From NCBI GenBank assembly GCA_037178625.1, contig JAWZXG010000084.1:1-26083 (forward strand): a stretch of 26,083 bases of DNA, in the 5' to 3' direction. Made by a program: the position numbers and the translations under genes. Shown in pieces: positions 20,477 to 26,083 of this stretch (its first letter is position 1; each line of letters starts with the position of its first letter). The DNA is from Skeletonema tropicum. Its lineage: Eukaryota; Bacillariophyta; Thalassiosirophyceae; Thalassiosirales; Thalassiosiraceae. Below the pieces are notes generated by a model. It searched no databases. It was not told the DNA's origin and was given only the letters and a program-made list of their open reading frames with translations.

Positions 20477-20979
20477 ATTGCTTGCTGGACCTGGCTGTGG
20501 CACGTGTATTATTGCTCTAGTAATAGGATGGATATCTACGAGTACTTGAATTTACTTTACTTTGACTTCTAAGTACTCCCCCTCCATGCATGCATTCATT
20601 TCTATTCATTTCCCACTTGGGAAGTTTGGCAATCTCCGCTGCCGAGGGGCCAGTGGAACGGACAGCCTTGGCTTCAGTAACGGCATCATTGAAAGACTTT
20701 ACACTTCTGAAAATGCAGCCAATGATGCATGACGAGTGAATATACGAATCATGATTCAGTCATGACCATGGCGCATAAACTAACAAAGTCACCAGAACTG
20801 CCAAGAGGAATAACTTGCAAACTCAACCAGGATGACCAATCACCTAGGCCTCTCCTTGACGATGCTGCTGCCCAATTTCGATAGCTACATTTCCATCCTC
20901 TGCACCCAGCCACTACACCACTTCCAACGACACAAACTGAAAGTAACACTGGTTGATCGCATCCACGATAATCCAAGCG

Positions 20980-21742
20980 CTTGCAGTCGCCACCTTCCAC
21001 CTTCCGTATCGAGTCGGATTCTACTGGTAATCCTGCAGAACAACGGTATTGTCATGTCGAGAGAGTCCCAATGCAGCAAGTTGACCAATTGTTATTTTGG
21101 AAAATATGAATCCCAATTTGTTGCCCACTAGATAACTAGCCATAATGACTTGGCACTTCCTTCTGCGGTAAGAAGATCAAAGATAAACTAGTCACAGCAT
21201 TTATTGAATGTCCCAAAACGCTTCCTTGAGTTCATTGGCGCTTCCACATAATGCAGATCTTTCCATCCTTACTATACAGCCCGTCACGTAAATCGATGCT
21301 TGGGATGGCAGTTACGTTATGAGTTATGAGGCAAGACGATGATAAAATTGCAGTGTTGATGAGGATGACGGATGTAATGTGTATTTGCCCCGCCCGCCTG
21401 GTTCTGGTTGAATCTCCAGCCCTCCTCCTCCATTGTTGATTCATTCCATCAGCACTCTGTTTTTGAGAGTCATTGCTATCAGCGGCAGAATGAATGTCCA
21501 CCGTCCACCCTCAGTTGCCTCTCTTATGAGACAATGATACAACGTTGTGTGATGCTACATCGCTCGGTGCTCGGTGCCTATGGTACCTGTGCTGCTGTGT
21601 TTCCATATTCCCGTTTCTGCCCAAACTTGTCCCGTTTCTGCCCAAACTTGTCCCGTTTCTGCCCAAACTTGTCCCGTTTCTGCCCAAACTTGTCCCAGGT
21701 TGATATCTCATGCACGCTCATGATGATTTAATAGGTTGAAGA
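20980..21742 (+). mobile_element. Unit 4, truncated left-arm fragment
   Basis: Only the first 763 bp of a unit remain. Similarity to the other units stops after GGTTGAAGA at 21742, where unrelated sequence begins. It has four 21-bp minisatellite copies like unit 1, and a GCA duplication near 21075 that the others lack. No gene is left in it. Confidence 0.85.
21610..21693. repeat. 21-bp minisatellite, 4 copies (unit 4)
   Basis: Same motif and position as in unit 1, with four perfect copies, 49 bp before the unit is truncated. Confidence 0.95.
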
Positions 21743-21897
21743 GAGAGAGGCTACGCTGCACACGCGTATTTCGAACACACCACTGCACACACCACTCAAA
21801 TTGTAAGTGGTGACGTGGCACATCTGCCTCACGTCCTTGCTTCCGACTTCCTGGCTGGCGCCGGCGCTCCCAACCCAAACCGCCAGTGATTTAATCC
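21743..21897. other. Single-copy flank with two small inverted repeats
   Basis: Non-repetitive sequence begins sharply after the truncated unit. It has a 7-bp stem (CACCACT / AGTGGTG) around a 9-nt loop near 21790-21815, and the GC-rich palindrome GCGCCGGCGC at 21858-21867. I see no gene. Confidence 0.5.
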
Positions 21898-21936
21898 AAC
21901 ATGGGTTCCCTCCTGGGGCCACTAATTAGCGGAAAA

Positions 21937-21952
21937 ACCACTAATTAGTGGT
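21937..21952. repeat. 16-bp perfect palindrome, left copy
   Basis: ACCACTAATTAGTGGT reads the same on both strands. A degenerate copy (CCACTAATTAGCGG) lies just outside at 21919-21932. A likely binding site for the mobilising protein. Confidence 0.75.
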
Positions 21953-22324
21953 CAGTTTACGATCTCCTACGACCCCCTTATAATCACTCAAACGTTATCA
22001 AATTCAGGTGGCACCCTCTTCAATGTCTTGACAATGCGTACACCTATTATATCACGTGTTCCCTGGAGAGGGCCCAACCTATTAACGTTCAAACACAAGC
22101 CTACTGACAAATTTGGCGAAGAGCCGACGAGTTTTTTTTCGGAAGTTTTGCAACTTCAACTTGGGGGTACGTAGGAATTGATATCAAAAATGTTGCCACC
22201 CGTAGAACTCACATTTCATCACACCATCACCATGGCGAAAGAGGCCCAGCATACGAGCCGTCGTATCTGCATTTAGTAGATGCTTTTACCCATCAGAAAG
22301 CATACCACAACAGTCACAATATGA

Positions 22325-22558
22325 GTGGCTAACCAGGTGGTCGAAGAAGAGCATCGAGATGGCCTGGATCCTACAACAATCATGCACAAACTTCACCGGC
22401 AACCGGATGATGTCCCAACCACCATGCAAAGTTATTTGCAGTCGACATACGACGGTATTCTACTCGAAAACAACGATCCCTACCCAAAGCGGCCAACCTA
22501 TCTACAGATGGGGACATGGAAAGCGGCCCATCTACCCAAGAGAGTTCGTTTTGGTTAG
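22325..22558 (+). CDS. 77-codon frame inside the TIR element, doubtful
   Basis: This frame opens after TGA at 22322-22324 with GTG rather than ATG. It reads as a charged sequence (VVEEEHRDGLDPTTIMHKLH onward) with no motif I recognise. A second plus frame overlaps it from 22359 to 22619. Either may be a remnant of an older gene or chance. Confidence 0.15.
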   Translation: MANQVVEEEHRDGLDPTTIMHKLHRQPDDVPTTMQSYLQSTYDGILLENNDPYPKRPTYLQMGTWKAAHLPKRVRFG

Positions 22559-22619
22559 CATCTCACATGAATTGAAGCGACGGGGATGCGATGATGACGA
22601 TTTATCGACACAAATATAA

Positions 22620-23080
22620 TGGCAATATTCAATAATTATTCGACAAATCAACCGCTTTAAATGGAATAAAAACAAAGACAGCATCATATGATATTAATTA
22701 TAGGAATATTGTTGGTGGAATGGTCCAAATTAATGACAGGGCGGCTGCAGGTGATGCCAGGTTGTGGTGTAGCGCATTTTTTCCAAAAAAAAATTGGCAT
22801 CCATCAGCACCAAATCACCACTCTATGATGTATGTTTGGCCAATAAGTAATGCAAATCCGATGGTGATCTCTTGCACAGCGACCACAACGACATTAATGT
22901 ACACGACGATATCCTTTGATTGGCTGTTATCTCCGCTAAACCTGCGCCTACACCTCATTTCAGCAGAATTTGCGCTAATTTGCGCCCTTCTCGTGTCAAG
23001 ATATCGCATACTAGAGTTGAGAATTCTCCACCCCAACGTGATTTTCGTCGTCAATCAGCCAAGTAAATGTTAGAACAACA
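22620..23080. other. AT-rich interior of the TIR element, no supported gene
   Basis: A 117-codon plus frame (22720-23073) and a 79-codon minus frame overlap here. Neither has a recognisable motif. Confidence 0.4.
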
Positions 23081-23308
23081 TCATATGCAGTGCAGGAAAG
23101 CTTCCTGCTCTCCTATTCGCCCCAACAGGCGAGCTAGACGGTCAAGCCCGTGCTTGAATTCAAGCCAGATTTTACAAAATGTCGGCAGAAGGTTGGCACA
23201 CAGTACATCAAGGATAGGCGTGCCACATGCCGCATAGAGGTCAAAACCTACTCCACATATCATAAGAAGGTTCCCATGTGCACTGTTTGTTGGGGGAAGC
23301 ATAAACAA
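23081..23308 (-). CDS. 75-codon minus-strand frame, hypothetical
   Basis: It starts at an ATG at 23308, 25 bp from the inner palindrome at 23333-23348, and runs leftwards. The product is hydrophobic and Cys/Leu-rich in its first half, then has an amphipathic LDRLARLLGRIGEQE stretch. I do not recognise it. Its place beside a palindrome that may bind protein is the only contextual hint. Confidence 0.2.
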   Translation of the reverse strand: MFMLPPTNSAHGNLLMICGVGFDLYAACGTPILDVLCANLLPTFCKIWLEFKHGLDRLARLLGRIGEQEAFLHCI

Positions 23309-23332
23309 TTACACAACAACACATAATTCTCA

Positions 23333-23348
23333 ACCACTAATTAGTGGT
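23333..23348. repeat. 16-bp perfect palindrome, inner right copy
   Basis: Exact copy of ACCACTAATTAGTGGT, 187 bp inside the right terminal copy and without the TGGGTTCCC end beside it. Confidence 0.75.
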
Positions 23349-23519
23349 CACTAAAATAGCGATTTTATGGTGTGTGTTTAGCTATCTCTGCTTCTATTAG
23401 GACGTTTTTATTCCGGATTTTTAGGTTTGAACTCTGTTATAGAGGTCTTTGGTGGTATGTTCCTTGATTGGGAGGTATTGGGAGGTGTTAGAATGTCCTC
23501 TAACTACCGCCTACGTATG

Positions 23520-23535
23520 ACCACTAATTAGTGGT
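23520..23535. repeat. 16-bp perfect palindrome, right terminal copy
   Basis: Exact copy of ACCACTAATTAGTGGT, five bases from the right outer inverted repeat. Confidence 0.75.
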
Positions 23536-23574
23536 TTTGGCCAGGAGGGAACCCAAACACATAACAACAAAACC

Positions 23575-23823
23575 ATGATATCTCCTACAGCCATGACGCC
23601 ATCCAACTTCATACGAAAATTATTTCATGCTACTACCATATCATCATTGATCCTATCAGCACACCGTCTCCTTACGAGTAAAAAATCCAGGTAAATATTC
23701 AGTGTTTATTATTTTATCTGCTCTACACAAAAAATGTTGTTACTTACTGAATAATTTCCGAAAAACAACTCCGCACACAGGCCTAATACTCTTATCCCGA
23801 TCTCCTCCTTTGGCGTTTTCTAA
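23575..23823 (+). CDS. Candidate two-exon small gene, weak
   Basis: ATG 23575 opens a short frame (MISPTAMTPSNFIRK onward) ending in AAATCCAG|GTAAAT. A 90-nt GT-AG interval (23691-23780) contains a TTACTTACTGA stretch that could hold a branch point and ends in CACACAG. Splicing gives 52 residues with a Ser/Thr- and Leu-rich N-terminus resembling an organelle or secretion leader, stopping at 23821-23823. The frame without splicing stops within the donor (AGG TAA). The intron signals are better than most here, but the product is short and unrecognised. It could be the degraded 5' end of a larger gene. Confidence 0.18.
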
Positions 23824-24058
23824 TGAATTATTATCAGCGTCAATTTATCATTGTGCTGTCAGGCGTTATTGATAACAGGGCAAAAGATGAGGTTCTCTGA
23901 AGAAATTATTGATATTATTTAAGATTTCCGGGGGCGATGGATAGTGGACAGTATTCAGGAGGAAAGGGTGGCAGTCTTGGGGGCAAGCTATTCCATGGCT
24001 TAATCCTGTTTGACTGCTTTTCATTCTGTATTGAGTGGCTTCCTCTAACTTCGTATCA
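23824..24058. other. Single-copy sequence before the resumed satellite
   Basis: No gene is supported. A frame from 23937 crosses into the satellite (90 codons to 24209). The last about 30 bp before 24059 weakly resemble the end of the 759-bp unit (CTCTAACT against ATCTAACT), which may be a degraded copy. Confidence 0.4.
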
Positions 24059-26083
24059 TCTCGGCTGCTCCTCATGCTCATCACATTCTCAAGAATTACT
24101 GACCAACGTTACTGATTGGGAATCAATTACATCGAAGGGGTCGTTGCTGCCCCCTTCGACTTGCTGGAAATCTGGAGAAATTATCTCTTTTCTACGCAAC
24201 AATAGATAGCCACCGTACAACGGCGATGTTCGTCATGGTCAAGCAATGGACGGGGAAGACGCAGATCGACGTCTAATGATTGACGGAGAGAAGATTTGAA
24301 TTGAAGCCTCCCATTGTGATGTCTGGCACTACTTTTCCGATTGGAAGGGGAGAAGCCAAATGAATATGGTCGAAGCAATATTTCTTTTCATTTCTACTCA
24401 AAATCAATTACTTCTTAGTTGGTCTGCGCACTTGCCCTTTTCCTGGGACTTCGCCCAAGGAATGTCTTCGTCGACATATTCAAAGTTACCCTATCCTTTC
24501 GCGACGGATCCAATCCCCTCCTCTGGCATAGGACGAGGAGAAGGGGCTAAGGCCTTTGACAAGTTGGAGGGAGATTTGATGTGTCTCTTATATTTACATC
24601 GTTGGACGGAGATGCAGAAGCAACAACTGCGGTGGGAGTCTGCCGGCACTATTGATCGATTTCATCTGAAGATGGGAGAGAGGAAGTTTCCCATTCACGA
24701 GGACGTCGTGTTTTTCAGTTGCAGAAATAGAAAGTGACCTTATAAAAGTGAGTACAAACTTAGTACATAAGTTGATGACATCTCTGAATGCAATCAGTCT
24801 CACATCTAACTAACTTTTCTCGGCTGCTCCTCATGCTCATCACATTCTCAAGAATTACTGACCAACGTTACTGATTGGGAATCAATTACATCGAAGGGGT
24901 CGTTGCTGCCCCCTTCGACTTGCTGGAAATCTGGAGAAATTATCTCTTTTCTACGCAACAATAGATAGCCACCGTACAACGGCGATGTTCGTCATGGTCA
25001 AGCAATGGACGGGGAAGACGCAGATCGACGTCTAATGATTGACGGAGAGAAGATTTGAATTGAAGCCTCCCATTGTGATGTCTGGCACTACTTTTCCGAT
25101 TGGAAGGGGAGAAGCCAAATGAATATGGTCGAAGCAATATTTCTTTTCATTTCTACTCAAAATCAATTACTTCTTAGTTGGTCTGCGCACTTGCCCTTTT
25201 CCTGGGACTTCGCCCAAGGAATGTCTTCGTCGACATATTCAAAGTTACCCTATCCTTTCGCGACGGATCCAATCCCCTCCTCTGGCATAGGACGAGGAGA
25301 AGGGGCTAAGGCCTTTGACAAGTTGGAGGGAGATTTGATGTGTCTCTTATATTTACATCGTTGGACGGAGATGCAGAAGCAACAACTGCGGTGGGAGTCT
25401 GCCGGCACTATTGATCGATTTCATCTGAAGATGGGAGAGAGGAAGTTTCCCATTCACGAGGACGTCGTGTTTTTCAGTTGCAGAAATAGAAAGTGACCTT
25501 ATAAAAGTGAGTACAAACTTAGTACATAAGTTGATGACATCTCTGAATGCAATCAGTCTCACATCTAACTAACTTTTCTCGGCTGCTCCTCATGCTCATC
25601 ACATTCTCAAGAATTACTGACCAACGTTACTGATTGGGAATCAATTACATCGAAGGGGTCGTTGCTGCCCCCTTCGACTTGCTGGAAATCTGGAGAAATT
25701 ATCTCTTTTCTACGCAACAATAGATAGCCACCGTACAACGGCGATGTTCGTCATGGTCAAGCAATGGACGGGGAAGACGCAGATCGACGTCTAATGATTG
25801 ACGGAGAGAAGATTTGAATTGAAGCCTCCATTGTGATGTCTGGCACTACTTTTTCCGATTGGAAGGGAGAAGCCAAATGAATATGGTCGAAGCAATATTT
25901 CTTTTCATTTCTACTCAAAATCAATTACTTCTTAGTTGGTCTGCGCACTTGCCCTTTCCTGGGACTTCGCCCAAGGAATGTCTTCGTCGACATATTCAAA
26001 GTTACCCTATCCTTTCGCGACGGATCCAATCCCCTCCTCTGGCATAGGACGAGGGGAGAAGGGGCTAAGGCCTTTGACAAGTT
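24059..26083. repeat. 759-bp satellite array resumed, about 2.7 copies
   Basis: The array restarts at unit base 3 (TCTCGGCTG) in the same orientation and continues through copies aligned at 24057, 24816 and 25575 to the window end. The first two copies carry the same open frames, unchanged, as the left array. The last partial copy has five indels in or near base runs between about 25829 and 26055 and no substitution that I can see. Confidence 0.95.

Larger units (their letters stand above)
17269..20979 (+). mobile_element. Unit 3, long type (1704-bp cargo)
   Basis: This is a near copy of unit 1 with cargo at 18386-20089, exactly the same cargo length. Inside the 224-codon frame I see two amino-acid changes relative to unit 1: F74Y and D201N. 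The 361-codon frame is identical. The unit carries three minisatellite copies instead of four. Confidence 0.8.
10707..21742. repeat. Higher-order head-to-tail array of a cargo-carrying element
   Basis: The sequence beginning CTTGCAGTCGCC at 10707 recurs at 14443, 17269 and 20980. This defines units of 3736, 2826 and 3711 bp and a truncated 763-bp unit. Shared arms are nearly identical (isolated substitutions and small indels), while the internal cargo is 1704 bp in units 1 and 3 and 822 bp in unit 2. The array is cut off at both ends away from any natural terminus I can recognise. Because units are joined head to tail, the true element ends inside the shared arm sequence cannot be placed. Confidence 0.95.
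20477..21742. other. Right arm of unit 3 and fragment of unit 4, no supported gene
   Basis: It contains the palindrome at 20746-20757 and the minisatellite at 21610-21693. Compared with the earlier junctions it has 3-bp gains in GACGATGCTGCTG (near 20860) and GCAGCAAG (near 21075), and a T-to-A change near 20812. Confidence 0.5.
21902..23555. mobile_element. Non-autonomous DNA transposon with inverted termini
   Basis: The left end TGGGTTCCCTCCTGG (21902-21916) is matched exactly in reverse at 23541-23555. Inside both ends lies the block AAAACCACTAATTAGTGGTCA, in opposite orientation. On the left, 17 bp holding a degenerate palindrome copy separates the two blocks; on the right only 2 bp do. 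AACA directly precedes the left end (21898-21901) and directly follows the right end (23556-23559), a candidate 4-bp target duplication. Its 1654 bp contain no recognisable transposase. It is probably mobilised by a related element elsewhere. I cannot name a superfamily. Confidence 0.7.

Noticed and set aside
21728..21922. 64-codon minus-strand frame over the unit 4 / TIR border
   Set aside because: It runs across three unrelated pieces (element fragment, flank, inverted terminus) and has no motif.
23420..23440. Possible tRNA B-box-like GGTTTGAACTC
   Set aside because: No matching A box or cloverleaf could be built around it.

Overview
The window looks like nuclear repeat-rich DNA of a eukaryote. 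A diatom or related stramenopile fits best. The reasons are GT-AG intervals of about 90-105 nt that could be introns, no bacterial-style operons or ribosome binding sites, and a decayed tyrosine-recombinase gene whose motif pattern I associate with Crypton-like elements of stramenopiles. That placement is inference. I see no rRNA, tRNA, CRISPR array or intact housekeeping gene.

Layout: (1) 1-10706 is a head-to-tail array of a 759-bp unit, 14 full copies plus the first 80 bp of a fifteenth, with no difference found between copies. (2) 10707-21742 is a second tandem array with a much longer unit: a 3736-bp unit, a 2826-bp unit, a 3711-bp unit and a truncated 763-bp piece. The units share about 2.0 kb of nearly identical arm sequence. 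They carry one of two unrelated cargoes between fixed junctions: 1704 bp in units 1 and 3, 822 bp in unit 2. (3) 21743-24058 is single copy. It holds a 1654-bp element with inverted termini (TGGGTTCCCTCCTGG), a candidate AACA target duplication and three copies of a 16-bp perfect palindrome. (4) 24059-26083 resumes the 759-bp array: two copies plus a partial third that carries small indels and runs to the window edge.

The long array is the most informative part. Its left arm ends with a 76-codon reading frame. In unit 2 this frame runs, across a frame break, into a decayed tyrosine recombinase (motifs RGGEH, GGLRRDNV, RSMRKG, ARSGH in three frames). In units 1 and 3 the recombinase is cut off at GAATTCAACT. 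It is replaced by a different gene of 224 + 361 codons, in one frame but split by a TAA, with a C-terminal EQ-x-x-E-x-x-H region like the tail of some eukaryotic transposases. The foreign cargo starts 23 bp before that gene's ATG. It ends exactly at an AG|GT that could be a splice donor, so both unit types share the same downstream intron-like and exon-like sequence. I read this as a recombinase-type mobile element whose catalytic gene was swapped for another coding cassette, followed by head-to-tail amplification of both forms.

No complete, undamaged transposition gene is visible unless the TAA is removed by splicing. Many short reading frames exist in the satellite and arms; most are likely chance frames.
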